From Bacteroidales bacterium (GTDB lineage: Bacteria > Bacteroidota > Bacteroidia > Bacteroidales > Lentimicrobiaceae), in assembly GCA_016709025.1 (NCBI GenBank), contig JADJEQ010000012.1, positions 62,001 to 126,000 of the forward strand: DNA of 64,000 nt. Reading direction: 5' to 3'. Position 1 is the first letter of the stretch. Each line of letters begins with the position of its first letter. Both the position numbers and the translations under genes were made by a program. This document shows, one piece after another, positions 44,728-54,256 of this stretch. Below the pieces are notes generated by a model, which did no database searches, was not told where the DNA came from, and was given only the letters and a program-made list of their open reading frames with translations.

Positions 44728-46203
44728 CTAGTATGCCCTGGCAAAAACCACCCTTTTCGATGATGGATTTCCGGTAAGTATGCATTTGCCATCTTCGGGT
44801 TTAGCATCTAACGGAATGCACCGGATGGTTGCTTTGGTTTTTTCCTTGATTTCCTGCTCAGTTTCGGGCGTGCCGTCCCAGTGTGCCAGGACAAAACCTC
44901 CCTTATTGTCGAGCAGGTCAACAAATTCATCCCATGTATCGGCTTTGGAGGTATTGCTTTCACGAAAATCAAGGGCTTTCTGGAACAGATTTTCCTGTAT
45001 GCTTTGCAACAGATGCTCCACCTTGGTTTCAATGTCCGACAACTGGTAGGTTGCTTTCTCCAGGGTATCGCGGCGTGAAACCTCCACTGTTCCGTTTTCA
45101 AGGTCGCGCGGGCCGATTACCAGCCTTACAGGAACGCCTTTAAATTCATATTCATTGAATTTCCAGCCTGGTTTGTAGGTGTCGCGGCTGTCATATTTTA
45201 CTGAAATACCTTTGGCTTCAAGGTTCTTCTTGATTTCATTCACCTTTTCGGAAATGGCAGCGAGTTGATCATCGGTTTTATAGATTGGGATGATAACCAC
45301 TTGTGTTGGAGCAAGTTTGGGAGGCAAAACCAGACCATTGTCATCTGAATGAGCCATAATCAGGGCTCCGATTAAACGGGTTGAAACACCCCATGAGGTT
45401 GCCCAAACATATTCGAGCTTGTTTTCTTTGCTCAGAAACTGTACTTCAAAGGCTTTTGCAAAATTCTGGCCGAGAAAGTGTGAAGTTCCTGCCTGTAGTG
45501 CTTTGCCGTCCTGCATCAGGGCTTCAATACAATAGGTCTCTATTGCACCTGCAAAACGCTCATTTGGTGACTTAACGCCCTTGAGTACCGGAACCGCCAT
45601 GTAGTTTTCAACAAAGTCGGCATATACATTCAGCATTTGCTCAGTCTCTGCTATGGCTTCTTCTGCAGTTGCGTGTGCAGTGTGTCCTTCCTGCCAGAGA
45701 AATTCCGCTGTCCGCAGAAAAAGCCTGGTCCGCATTTCCCAGCGTACTACATTGGCCCATTGGTTGATCAGCAGGGGTAAATCACGGTATGATTGAATCC
45801 ACTTGCGGTAGGTGTCCCAGATAATGGTTTCTGAGGTAGGCCGGATAATCAATTCCTCTTCGAGTTTTGCATCTTCATCAACGATCACCCCTTTCCCATT
45901 GGGATCATTTTTCAACCGGTAATGGGTCACCACAGCACACTCTTTGGCAAATCCTTCAACGTGGCTGGCTTCTTTACTGAAAAATGATTTGGGAATGAAG
46001 ATCGGGAAGTATGCATTCACATGCCCGGTATCTTTGAACATTTTATCAAGTGCAGCCTGCATTTTCTCCCAGATAGCATATCCGTTCGGTTTAATAACCA
46101 TGCATCCCCTAACAGCTGAATTTTCAGCCAAATCAGCTTTTATTACCAGGTCGTTGTACCATTGAGCATAATTCTCAACTCTTGTAGGAAAATCTTTCGC
46201 CAT
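44728..46203 (-). CDS. proS: Prolyl-tRNA synthetase, short (archaeal/eukaryotic-like) form
   Basis: 491 residues. It charges tRNA-Pro with proline in the cytoplasm. It lacks the large editing insertion of the long bacterial form, and its length and the N-terminal MAKDFPTRVENYAQWYNDLVIKADLAE fit the ProS type 3 form found in Bacteroidota. Class II motifs: motif 2 in WANVVRWEMRTRLFLRTAEFLWQEGHTAHATAEEA, motif 3 around TSWGVSTRLIGALIMAHSDDNGLVLPP. The anticodon-binding domain follows (PTQVVIIPIYK to LVIGPRDLENGTVEVSRRD), then the C-terminal domain ending in ARAY, typical of this form. Confidence 0.97.
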   Translation of the reverse strand: MAKDFPTRVENYAQWYNDLVIKADLAENSAVRGCMVIKPNGYAIWEKMQAALDKMFKDTGHVNAYFPIFIPKSFFSKEASHVEGFAKECAVVTHYRLKNDPNGKGVIVDEDAKLEEELIIRPTSETIIWDTYRKWIQSYRDLPLLINQWANVVRWEMRTRLFLRTAEFLWQEGHTAHATAEEAIAETEQMLNVYADFVENYMAVPVLKGVKSPNERFAGAIETYCIEALMQDGKALQAGTSHFLGQNFAKAFEVQFLSKENKLEYVWATSWGVSTRLIGALIMAHSDDNGLVLPPKLAPTQVVIIPIYKTDDQLAAISEKVNEIKKNLEAKGISVKYDSRDTYKPGWKFNEYEFKGVPVRLVIGPRDLENGTVEVSRRDTLEKATYQLSDIETKVEHLLQSIQENLFQKALDFRESNTSKADTWDEFVDLLDNKGGFVLAHWDGTPETEQEIKEKTKATIRCIPLDAKPEDGKCILTGNPSSKRVVFARAY

Positions 46204-46282
46204 TGTTTATTTGTGGTATAGAATTTGTTATTTTTCGGGAGTGTAATTTGCTGGTTTGAAATATCAATCCCGCATAAGCGTG

Positions 46283-46290
46283 CAAAATTA
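46283..46290 (-). promoter_or_regulatory. Bacteroidota -7 box TAATTTTG for proS
   Basis: TAATTTTG on the minus strand lies 80 nt upstream of the proS ATG. Confidence 0.5.
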
Positions 46291-46366
46291 GTAAAATTAA
46301 CGCAGTTAAAAACATCTGAGTTAAGTCCAGAGAATAAGACACTGCAATCAAAGGGAGGATCTTAAA

Positions 46367-48223
46367 ATGAAAACCTTACTCACATTCGTTGCTGCATCGG
46401 CATTATTGTTGTCTGCATGTACAACTCAATACCAGGCAAAAACTGCTTACGACGACCTGTATTACTCGCCCAAGGATGATGCAGCCTATGCCAGGTCCCA
46501 GTCTTCAGTCAGTCCTACTCCTCCATCAAATCAGGCTGCGAACAATCCCGATAGTTATTCTCAGGCTTCAGAACAACAGGAACAATATACTCAGCCCGAA
46601 ACTGATCAGAATTATTATGCAGATGAAAATGCGCCGGTTGAAGGCTATGCCGATGGTGATTATAGTTACACGACCAGTGAACAATATACCGATCCTGAAA
46701 CAGGTACCACTTATGTAACCAACAGCTATTACAATGCTGATGATTACTACGACTATGCCTATGCTGCCCGCCTGCGCAGGTTCCACTCTGATGTTTACTA
46801 TGACAGCTATTATTCACCCTATTATACCAACCAATACTGGTATGATTACAACCCATATAGTTGGGGGTCAAGTATATATCTTGGTTACAACTGGTGGTAT
46901 CCCAGCTATTCCGGTTTTTATTTCGGATTTGGATATCCGTTTTACGGATATGATTACTATTGGGGTTCCCCATACTATGGTTACGGTTATGGCTATGGTT
47001 ATGGAGGTTATAGCCAGGGCTATTACGATGGTTACTGGAACGGATATTACGATGGTTCAGGATACTATTATAACAGCTACGATAACTATTCCTATTATTA
47101 TGGACACCGTGATTCCGGATCAGGTGGCGGATCAGGAAGCGGAAGGTCAGGCGAAAGCGGGCGAAACAGCACCTTCGGTGAACGATACGAACAGGCAATT
47201 GCCAGCGGTAGAACCACTGACTATAATTCATCAGCCAAGGGTATAGGCACCGAAGGCAGGACTACTACCGGTCGAAATGCCCAATCACAATCAGGGGCCA
47301 AAGAACGTCAGGTTATCCCGGGCCCTAACACACGTGGAACTGCGACCAACGGAAAAGCCGTTCAATCCGGCAGCACCACAACAGGCTCCGGGACCAACGG
47401 ACGCGCAGTTCAGCAAGGCACCAACACACGTTCAACAGAGACCAATGAACGCGCAGCCCAGCCAGGTAATGAGAACCGGGGAACCACAACACCTGCCCGC
47501 ACAAGCCAACAGAATACTACTCCATCAAAATATACAACACCTTCAAAATCTGGTCAGGAGACAGCAAATCCCGGACGCAGTCAGCAAACAAACCCTGCTT
47601 CCAAATCCACGACTCCGAACCGTCAGGTATATACCAGGCCTCAGAGTCAACAACCTCAGCGTCAGCAAGCAAGTCCGCAGGGTACCCGAGCTCCTCAGTC
47701 ATACTCTTCACCAAGCTACAGTAAGCCGAAGTCGAGCAATGAATATACCAGTCCGCGCTACCGTAATATCCGTGAAGGAAATGCTACCCAGCAAAGGCAG
47801 GCAGAACAGCCTGCTCAGCGTGAAGCAAGCCCTCAGCAGAATGGAACGCAGCGGCAGTATACTCCCAATAATTCAGGTCAGCAAAGAGAAGCTGCTCCTT
47901 CACAGGGAACGCAGCAAAGGCAATACAGCAGCCCTCAAAATACAAGCCCCCGTCAGCAGGCAACACCTCAGCAATCACAGCCACAGAGGTATAGTGCTCC
48001 AGCCACTCCTTCACGTTCAGGCGAAGGCAAGAGTTCATACAGTTCGCCGTCGAGGTCATCGTCTTCTTCTTCATCCGGAAGCAGCTATTCTGCTCCTTCC
48101 CGTTCATCCTCAGGTTCATCAGGCGGAAGTTATTCAGCTCCATCCCGGTCATCATCCGGAGGCGGGGGTGGTTCATCATCCGGAGGCAGCCGGTCATCAG
48201 GCGGCGGTGGTGGACGCAGGTAA
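46367..48223 (+). CDS. Low-complexity Tyr/Gly/Ser/Gln-rich lipoprotein
   Basis: 618 residues. Signal peptide with lipobox LLSA-Cys18. Residues about 20-120 are acidic and Gln/Tyr-rich. About 120-255 are dominated by Tyr, Trp and Gly (YYDSYYSPYYTNQYWYDYNP, YGYGYGYGGYSQGYYDGY). About 260-560 are Thr/Asn/Gln/Pro-rich with repeats of TNGRAVQ and SPQxGTQRQY type. The end is Ser/Gly-rich and basic (GGGGGSSSGGSRSSGGGGGRR). No enzyme domain is visible; related low-complexity proteins occur in Bacteroidota without known function. It has a GGGAGG sequence 9 nt before the ATG, rare in this window. An FadL-like porin gene follows after 48 nt. Confidence 0.8.
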   Translation: MKTLLTFVAASALLLSACTTQYQAKTAYDDLYYSPKDDAAYARSQSSVSPTPPSNQAANNPDSYSQASEQQEQYTQPETDQNYYADENAPVEGYADGDYSYTTSEQYTDPETGTTYVTNSYYNADDYYDYAYAARLRRFHSDVYYDSYYSPYYTNQYWYDYNPYSWGSSIYLGYNWWYPSYSGFYFGFGYPFYGYDYYWGSPYYGYGYGYGYGGYSQGYYDGYWNGYYDGSGYYYNSYDNYSYYYGHRDSGSGGGSGSGRSGESGRNSTFGERYEQAIASGRTTDYNSSAKGIGTEGRTTTGRNAQSQSGAKERQVIPGPNTRGTATNGKAVQSGSTTTGSGTNGRAVQQGTNTRSTETNERAAQPGNENRGTTTPARTSQQNTTPSKYTTPSKSGQETANPGRSQQTNPASKSTTPNRQVYTRPQSQQPQRQQASPQGTRAPQSYSSPSYSKPKSSNEYTSPRYRNIREGNATQQRQAEQPAQREASPQQNGTQRQYTPNNSGQQREAAPSQGTQQRQYSSPQNTSPRQQATPQQSQPQRYSAPATPSRSGEGKSSYSSPSRSSSSSSSGSSYSAPSRSSSGSSGGSYSAPSRSSSGGGGGSSSGGSRSSGGGGGRR

Positions 48224-48271
48224 ATGCTTCTTAACATATTATTCTTACTACACCTTTTAACTTCATGAATT

Positions 48272-49726
48272 ATGAAAAAGCTAAGTGTTGCCCTGTTGCT
48301 GCTCACTGCTTTCGGTACCTCCCTGGTTGCTCAAAATGAAGCAGATGCTCTGCGTTATTCCCGTCTTAACTACTCCGGATCGGCCCGTTTTATTTCAATG
48401 GGTGGTGCTTTCGGCGCTCTTGGCGCTGATTTTACCTCCCTGAGTCATAATCCTGCCGGTATTGGCCTGTACAAGAGTTCCGAAATCAGTATTACGCCTT
48501 CACTGGTCATGGACAAAACAGAGGCTGTATTCAATGGCAGCTTCCGTGAAGACACAAAATACACATTTAATGTGGCAAGTGTTGGAATTGTGATGGCAAC
48601 AAATCCTTCTCCGCAAAATCCAAAATCAATGTGGAAAAATGTACAGTTCGGGTTTGGAATGAACAGAATGGCCAATTTTAACAACCGAATGATGATAGAC
48701 GGTGATAACAACGAATCTTCATTTTTGACTCCTTATCGTGATCAGTCGGGCGGAATTGCGCCCGGCGACCTTGGATCTTTTGAATCCGGCCTGGCTTACG
48801 ATGCCGATTTATTGTTCTTACGGAATTCAATCGATTCAGCTTCATGGAATTATCAGATCGATCTGCCAAATGGCGGAGTAAATCAAAGGAAGAGCTTTGA
48901 AAGTGAAGGATCACTGAATGAAATGGTGTTTACCTTTGGAGCCAATTATGGAGATAAACTATATTTAGGCGCCACCGTTGGTGTTCCTTTTATTAACTAC
49001 ACCGAGACATCCAGTTTTACAGAAACCGATGAAGAGGGTAATAGCGATTATTTCAAATCGTTTACCAAAAGTGACTATCTGGAAACATCAGGGACCGGGG
49101 TGAATTTTAAGTTCGGGCTTATTTACAGGGCCACCGATTGGTTCAGGCTCGGAGGTGCCATACATACTCCTACTTTTTATTCCAATATGGCCGATAGCTG
49201 GAATTCATCTATCCGTTCATACTTCGACAATGGCAGCAGTATTTCTGTAAGGTCGCCCGAAGGCTTTTATGAATATGAACTTACTACCCCAATGCGGGTG
49301 ATTGGCAGTGTTGGATTTATAATCGGAAAAGCCGGACTGATCAGCGCAGATTATGAGTTTGTTGACTATTCTTCAGCTAAAATGCGGGCCTACGATTACG
49401 ATTTTTATGATGAAAATGAAGCCATCAGAACTTCCTATTTATCGGCCAACAATTTTAGATTGGGAACGGAGTGGCGTTATGGATCACTCAACTTCCGGGG
49501 AGGATATTCATTATCAGCCAATCCTTATAAATATGGTACCGATGCAGTAAACTCATCTTATTCACTTGGACTGGGATTCCGTGAAAAGAGTTTCTTTATC
49601 GACCTGGCATGGGTACATTCGCAAATGGATAATGAGTATTATCTGTATTCTGTTGATTATGTCAATCCGGTCAAAACAAAGCAAATGGGTAACTTGTTTT
49701 CGATGACTATTGGAGTCAAATATTAA
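48272..49726 (+). CDS. OmpP1/FadL-like outer-membrane transport protein
   Basis: 484 residues. Signal peptide at 1-20 (ends SLVA before QNEAD). The mature start DALRYSRLNYSGSARFISMGGAFGALGADFTSLSHNPAGIGLYKSSEISITP is the conserved hatch/plug region of FadL-family porins (ARxxxMGGAxxALxxDxxxxxxNPAGL). Beta-barrel strands follow, ending SMTIGVKY with a C-terminal aromatic as in outer-membrane proteins. It probably takes up hydrophobic molecules; the substrate is not deducible. It may be co-transcribed with the preceding lipoprotein. Confidence 0.9.
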   Translation: MKKLSVALLLLTAFGTSLVAQNEADALRYSRLNYSGSARFISMGGAFGALGADFTSLSHNPAGIGLYKSSEISITPSLVMDKTEAVFNGSFREDTKYTFNVASVGIVMATNPSPQNPKSMWKNVQFGFGMNRMANFNNRMMIDGDNNESSFLTPYRDQSGGIAPGDLGSFESGLAYDADLLFLRNSIDSASWNYQIDLPNGGVNQRKSFESEGSLNEMVFTFGANYGDKLYLGATVGVPFINYTETSSFTETDEEGNSDYFKSFTKSDYLETSGTGVNFKFGLIYRATDWFRLGGAIHTPTFYSNMADSWNSSIRSYFDNGSSISVRSPEGFYEYELTTPMRVIGSVGFIIGKAGLISADYEFVDYSSAKMRAYDYDFYDENEAIRTSYLSANNFRLGTEWRYGSLNFRGGYSLSANPYKYGTDAVNSSYSLGLGFREKSFFIDLAWVHSQMDNEYYLYSVDYVNPVKTKQMGNLFSMTIGVKY

Positions 49727-49755
49727 GAGACTCTTTAAATTTTTTAAATTCTATG

Positions 49756-49906
49756 AATAGACCCGTCCTTTAGGGCTGTTTTGAATAAAAATATCACAGA
49801 CAATGGCAAAATCCTGAAAATTTTGTAAATTTATAATAAAATTTTCAGGATTTTGCCCCTGGTTTTCCTGTTTACTGTTACACCCACCATAAAGGACGGG
49901 CCTATT
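49756..49906. repeat. 151-bp MITE-like element with terminal inverted repeats, copy 2
   Basis: AATAGACCCGTCCTTTA at 49756-49772 is matched by its complement TAAAGGACGGGCCTATT at 49890-49906 (16 of 17). Inside, GGCAAAATCCTGAAAATTTT (49805-49824) has a perfect complement at 49838-49857. The flank TTAAGAGACTCTTTAAA from 49733 is also shared with copy 1 at 35257. No ORF lies inside, so any movement would need a transposase in trans. Confidence 0.7.
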
Positions 49907-49975
49907 GAAAATGGAAGTAAAACTTAAACAAACTCTAACACTTATTTCCAAATTGCTTTAAAATCTGATGTATCA

Positions 49976-49999
49976 AAAGCGGCCTAAACGGGTCGCTTT
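49976..49999 (-). terminator. Terminator hairpin after the TPR protein gene
   Basis: AAAGCGGCC pairs with GGTCGCTTT (one G-T pair) around a 6-nt loop. On the minus strand it lies about 40 nt past the stop of the TPR protein gene and ends in TTTT. Confidence 0.6.
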
Positions 50000-50037
50000 C
50001 TCATTATATTCCATTTTAAAGGGGAATCATCCATCGG

Positions 50038-51537
50038 CTATTTCAATCCTGACAAACCAGCCTTTGCTTTCTGGCTGATACTGTTATGGTATTCATCGTA
50101 GTCGAGGTTAAGGCATTCACGATAATAATAGGAGGCTTTTTCTTTATTGCCGGATGACTCATAGATGATGCCTAACTGAAGGGCCGCATTTGCAGCAAAA
50201 TAAAAAGGAAACTCTTTACCCTGATTGAAAGTTTCAGAATAACTCTTTATTGCTTCTTTTGTGTTTCCTGATTTATGATAAATACGGGCAAACCGGTAAG
50301 TGTATTCAACCTGCTCGCGGGGCTGTGTAAGTATTGAAGAATTAAGGTTTTTCAACTGCTGAAGTGCCTGTTCGTAATAACCTCCATCGAAAAGCAATCT
50401 CGCTTTTAACAAAGATTTATCTGGTGGCGCGGTTTGGTTTGCATCGGCCATGGCCTGCCGGTCTCCGTCAAGATCGGTGCTTCCCATCAGCCTTACCCGT
50501 TCCATATACTCTTTATAACCTGCGTTATTGTTGTTGAGTAATTCTATCCAGGCAATGCGCTGATAAGCCGACTTAATGAAATTTTTTCCTTTGAAATTAA
50601 CTACAAACCTCAGAAAATAAAGCTTTGAACCCGAATTGAGTTTGTTGAGCTCAGCAATTCCTGTCAGATATTCAAGGTAATAAAATGGATAATAGGCCGG
50701 GCCCTTGGGTCGGTTCAATAATAAACTCAGGGCCGTGTTGTTCTTTCCATTATGAAGATAATAAACCGATGCAGCATAAATAAGCAGCGGACTCCCACTA
50801 ATAAGGATTTTGTTATCAGGGTGCTGTAGCAGACCAGCCATGTATTCTGCATCTTCAGGTGATGCTGAAAAGTTAACGGTTATAAAACTCAAAAGAAAAA
50901 TGCCTTCTGACCTGAGAAAGGGATAGTTTATTTGAGTTTCCTGACTGTTGATGATCCGCCGGAATTCGGCAATCCCCTCATTCACATTCCCCTGATAGGA
51001 TAAGACTCCGGCAATCCATTTATAATTTTCGGGTATCGAACCAATCAATACGTCTAAGAGCGCGAGTGCAGATTGGTTGGGGCTAAAGCCTGGAAAGAGT
51101 TCCTGATTTCTCTCAAGTTGCCGGTATGAGCGGCTTAATTCCAGGGCTGCCGTAGTGAATTCGCCAAATTTTATTCTGGCAAAGGCCCACTGCATATTCA
51201 CCTGTGCCTGACAGTAAAGATGCCAGGGAGATTTCTCATTTCCACGCTCAAGTTGTATTAACCTGTTTTTTTTCAGGGGGGAGGATGCATTGAAAACATC
51301 CTCTTCCTCAGATATGATTATCCGCAGAAAGTCTTGATAATTTTCGAGATAAGGGATGATATTGTTTGATGGATTTGCTGATTTTTCCTTTTTCAGCAAG
51401 GTGTTTGCTTCTTCAAACCGTATTTTCAGGATCAGATCATAAGCTTTAAGGCAATTCGGGTTCATGCTGTATTCTGTAGCCAATAGCCCGGTATAGCTGA
51501 AAATTAACAGAATAAATATAGTTAATTTGATTTTCAC
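50038..51537 (-). CDS. Secreted tetratricopeptide-repeat protein
   Basis: 499 residues. Signal peptide at 1-20 (MKIKLTIFILLIFSYTGLLA). Helical TPR-like pairs are seen throughout: CLKAYDLILKIRFEEANTLLKKEK, RLLFDGGYYEQALQQLKNLN, YTYRFARIYHKSGNTKEAIKSYSETFNQG and LQLGIIYESSGNKEKASYYYRECLNLD. It probably acts as a periplasmic scaffold, partner unknown. It is preceded by a strong terminator of the upstream gene, so it should have its own promoter, which I cannot place. Confidence 0.83.
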   Translation of the reverse strand: MKIKLTIFILLIFSYTGLLATEYSMNPNCLKAYDLILKIRFEEANTLLKKEKSANPSNNIIPYLENYQDFLRIIISEEEDVFNASSPLKKNRLIQLERGNEKSPWHLYCQAQVNMQWAFARIKFGEFTTAALELSRSYRQLERNQELFPGFSPNQSALALLDVLIGSIPENYKWIAGVLSYQGNVNEGIAEFRRIINSQETQINYPFLRSEGIFLLSFITVNFSASPEDAEYMAGLLQHPDNKILISGSPLLIYAASVYYLHNGKNNTALSLLLNRPKGPAYYPFYYLEYLTGIAELNKLNSGSKLYFLRFVVNFKGKNFIKSAYQRIAWIELLNNNNAGYKEYMERVRLMGSTDLDGDRQAMADANQTAPPDKSLLKARLLFDGGYYEQALQQLKNLNSSILTQPREQVEYTYRFARIYHKSGNTKEAIKSYSETFNQGKEFPFYFAANAALQLGIIYESSGNKEKASYYYRECLNLDYDEYHNSISQKAKAGLSGLK

Positions 51538-51550
51538 CCTGATTGCACAA

Positions 51551-51578
51551 TAAAAAAAGGGAAAGTTACGACTTTCCC
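51551..51578 (-). terminator. Rho-independent terminator of the nif3-zinc-ribbon operon
   Basis: On the minus strand GGGAAAGT pairs perfectly with ACTTTCCC around a 4-nt loop, followed by seven T. It lies about 30 nt past the zinc-ribbon gene stop. Confidence 0.85.
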
Positions 51579-51605
51579 CTAATCTCTTAATAATTGTCAG
51601 CAGTA

Positions 51606-52466
51606 TTATTCAGCTTTCGAGGCGAGGCCGTGTTCGACCAGGATGCGACCACAATATTCGCAAACAATAATTTTTTTATGCATCCTGATATCAAGCTGGC
51701 GTTGAGGAGGAATGGCACTGAAACAACCACCGCAGGCATCACGTTCAACACTCACGACAGCCAGTCCGTTGCGGGCATTTTTACGGATTCGTTTATAGGC
51801 TGTCAGCAACCTTTCTTCAATGAAACGCTGGTAATCATCCGATTTTGCAAGCAGGGTCTGTTCTTCTTTTTCGGTTTCATTCACGATATCAGAAAGCTCG
51901 CTTTTTTTGATTTCCAGGTCATTCCTGAGTTCCTCAAGCGTTTTTTGAGCTGATGTGATTTCGTCGTTTTTGAGATTGAGGCTATTTGAGAATTCTTTGA
52001 TGCGCTTTTCAGCAAGGGCGATCTCCAGATTCTGAAATTCAATTTCTTTAGAGAGGGAGTCGTATTCGCGGTTGTTGCGGACATTCATCTGCTGCTCTTC
52101 GTAACGTTTGATCTGGCTAAGGCTCTCCTTTATCTGAAGTTCTTTTTCCTTCACCTGTCCCTTGAGGTTCTCAATTTCCTGAATGTAGTTATCAATGCGG
52201 GTTTCAAGTCCTATTATTTCATCTTCAAGATCTTCAACTTCAAGGGGTAGTTCACCACGAATAATCCTGATTTTGTCTATCTGAGAATCAATTTGCTGAA
52301 GGTTAAAAAGGGCAATCAACTTTTTTTCAATCGAAATTTCTGTTTCTTCACCATCAGAGTGGGAGAGCGAAACATGCGCAGAAATTACACTTTTTTCTTC
52401 TGAATCCTGTACCTTGGTGTTTTCAACCTCAGGGGCGCTTTTTGCTTTCGATGGTGTTTTTGCCAT
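51606..52466 (-). CDS. Coiled-coil protein with C4 zinc ribbon (zf-RING_7 family)
   Basis: 286 residues. After a polar N-terminal tail (1-45) a long coiled coil runs from about 50 to 215 (LFNLQQIDSQIDKIRIIRGELPLEVEDLEDEI, AEKRIKEFSNSLNLKNDEI). The C-terminal C4 ribbon has cysteines at about 245, 248, 269 and 272 (DACGGC and CEYCG). Homologues (CT398-like) are linked to Nif3-family genes, as here, with 25 nt between them. The role is poorly known; nucleic-acid binding has been suggested for the family. Confidence 0.88.
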   Translation of the reverse strand: MAKTPSKAKSAPEVENTKVQDSEEKSVISAHVSLSHSDGEETEISIEKKLIALFNLQQIDSQIDKIRIIRGELPLEVEDLEDEIIGLETRIDNYIQEIENLKGQVKEKELQIKESLSQIKRYEEQQMNVRNNREYDSLSKEIEFQNLEIALAEKRIKEFSNSLNLKNDEITSAQKTLEELRNDLEIKKSELSDIVNETEKEEQTLLAKSDDYQRFIEERLLTAYKRIRKNARNGLAVVSVERDACGGCFSAIPPQRQLDIRMHKKIIVCEYCGRILVEHGLASKAE

Positions 52467-52491
52467 ATGAGTTCTGATTTAAATATTTAAA

Positions 52492-53586
52492 TTACAGATA
52501 GTTAACCGGATTGGTGCTGATCTTTGAAATTTGGAGTGCAAAGGTAGGAAATTTTTCTTTAACAATCTGATACAATAATTCTTTCGTAAACTGTTCAGTT
52601 TCATAATGACCGGCTTCAATCAGCAGAATCCTGCCCTCAGCAAGGAAATAATCGTGGTATTTAAGTTCACCGGTGACAAAGGCATCGGCACCGGATCTGA
52701 TCGCATCCTGGATTAGAAAATTGCCGGAGCCTCCACATACAGCTAATTTATTAATTTCACGGCCGGTAAATGGAGAACACCTGATCGAAGGTGTATTCAG
52801 TTTTTCTTTTAAAAGCTGAATGAGCAATGATTCAGAAACTGGCTTTGTGAAATAACCGGTCATCCCGGAGCCTGCAATTGCCATGCTATTGTTTAATGGA
52901 TAGGAATCCCAGGCAATTTCTTCGTATGGATGGACTTGTTTTACAGCTGACAGAATCCCGGATTCCAGCCAGGCTGGCAGAATAGTTTCTATTCTTATTT
53001 CTGCTTCCTTATGAATTTCTCCTGACTTTCCAACAAATGGATTTGCGCCTTCGAGAGCCCTGAAAGTGCCGTTACCTGAGACGTTAAAACTGCATGAATC
53101 GTATTTTCCAATATAACCAGCACCTGCAGTGAACATTGCTGTTCTGACTTTTTCGGCATAACTTTCGGGTACGAAAACAACCAGTTTAATGAGATTGCCC
53201 TGAATCGGACTGAGGATAGCCAGGTTTTGGATCCCCAGCTTTTGACAAAGGATGGCATTCACTCCGTTTACTGTATTGTCGAGGTTGGTATGGGCGGCAT
53301 AGAGGGCAATGTTGTTCTGAATGGCTTTAATCAGGCACTTTTCAACCTCATTGTTCCCATTGATCTTCTTCAGTGGTTTAAAAATCAGCGGGTGATGGGC
53401 AATAATCAGGTTGTACCCGAGACTGATTGCTTCATCAATTATCGGTTCTGTTACGTCAAGAGTTATCAGCGCACCGTTGATAATGGTGTCGGGTTGTCCG
53501 AAAAGAAGACCTGAATTATCGTAGGATTCCTGCAGGGGCAAAGGTGCAATCGCCTCTATGCTCCGTATTATTTCTTTCAATTGCAT
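52492..53586 (-). CDS. Nif3-like dinuclear metal center protein (GTP cyclohydrolase I type 2 family)
   Basis: 364 residues, the long form with an inserted PII/NIF3-like middle domain (about 130-245). Metal ligands are visible: His64-His65 in IIAHHPLIF, His99 and Asp103 in YAAHTNLDN, and the C-terminal His in EAGHYETEQF. Members form hexameric rings with two metals per subunit; the reaction is not settled. First gene of the operon with the zinc-ribbon gene. Confidence 0.93.
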   Translation of the reverse strand: MQLKEIIRSIEAIAPLPLQESYDNSGLLFGQPDTIINGALITLDVTEPIIDEAISLGYNLIIAHHPLIFKPLKKINGNNEVEKCLIKAIQNNIALYAAHTNLDNTVNGVNAILCQKLGIQNLAILSPIQGNLIKLVVFVPESYAEKVRTAMFTAGAGYIGKYDSCSFNVSGNGTFRALEGANPFVGKSGEIHKEAEIRIETILPAWLESGILSAVKQVHPYEEIAWDSYPLNNSMAIAGSGMTGYFTKPVSESLLIQLLKEKLNTPSIRCSPFTGREINKLAVCGGSGNFLIQDAIRSGADAFVTGELKYHDYFLAEGRILLIEAGHYETEQFTKELLYQIVKEKFPTFALQISKISTNPVNYL

Positions 53587-53608
53587 AACTGGTAAAATTA
53601 TCAGACTT

Positions 53609-53616
53609 CAAAGCTA
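53609..53616 (-). promoter_or_regulatory. Bacteroidota -7 box TAGCTTTG for the nif3 operon
   Basis: TAGCTTTG on the minus strand, 22 nt upstream of the Nif3-family ATG. Confidence 0.55.
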
Positions 53617-54256
53617 AGGCAAATTCTGAAAAAAAGGAGCCTGGCGTTGCCTTAATCTTACGATAGCTTTTAATAAGGATGGTTTATTGTAGAATGGTTC
53701 AGGCTCATTGTTGGGAAATCGGTAGCGACACAACATGTTGAGTCATTACGGATGTGCTAAAAATTGCAAAGACTCTTCATGGCAAGCACGGGCAGAACTG
53801 ATATCCATAGACATTTGCAGGCAATTAGTTTATTTTTTCAAGATATGTCGTGTCCCTTAACTACTGCCTGTCGATTTAATGCATTCCGTCTCCCTACCGT
53901 GCGATTTGTTCCTTTCGGGAGGTAAATGTAAAAAAATTTGCCAGATTTAGAGTAAAATATGACCAATCAGGTAAAAACTGATTAAGGGTTACACAATATT
54001 TTTTCCGGGTTGAATAAATGGACAACTTACGGATGTATCATCCGGGAATTCTGATTTGGTGAATTATTTCTTTCAGCATTCCTCTTCATCAGCGTCAATT
54101 GTTACCTGTTCCCTGTCAGGCACATCAATTAATGCTTGTAAACTGTTTTCGGGCAAGAGAAGTGAAAGATACTTTTTAACAAATACCTGTGAATTAATAA
54201 CACAATTATAATGTCGAAACTCTGGCAATGGGTTGTAATTTTAATATTTTTAAGGC
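53617..54256. other. Gene-free region with degenerate repeat remnants
   Basis: No ORF or RNA gene is recognised in about 640 nt. GACACAACATGTTGAGTC (about 53727) and ATGTCGTGTCCCTTA (about 53855) resemble the two halves of the palindrome at 59546-59581. GTTCCTTTCGGGAGG near 53909 looks like other degenerate intergenic repeats of Bacteroidota. The sequence just before lpxK is AT-rich and probably carries its promoter. Confidence 0.4.

Noticed and set aside
46734..48260. Overlapping frames of 170 and 327 codons on the plus strand
   Set aside because: They lie inside the low-complexity lipoprotein gene, lack signal peptides and domains, and are explained by its codon composition.
53617..54256. 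Possible tRNA or small RNA gene in the large spacer before lpxK
   Set aside because: No cloverleaf, no T-loop GTTCRA motif and no terminator hairpin with a T-run were found.
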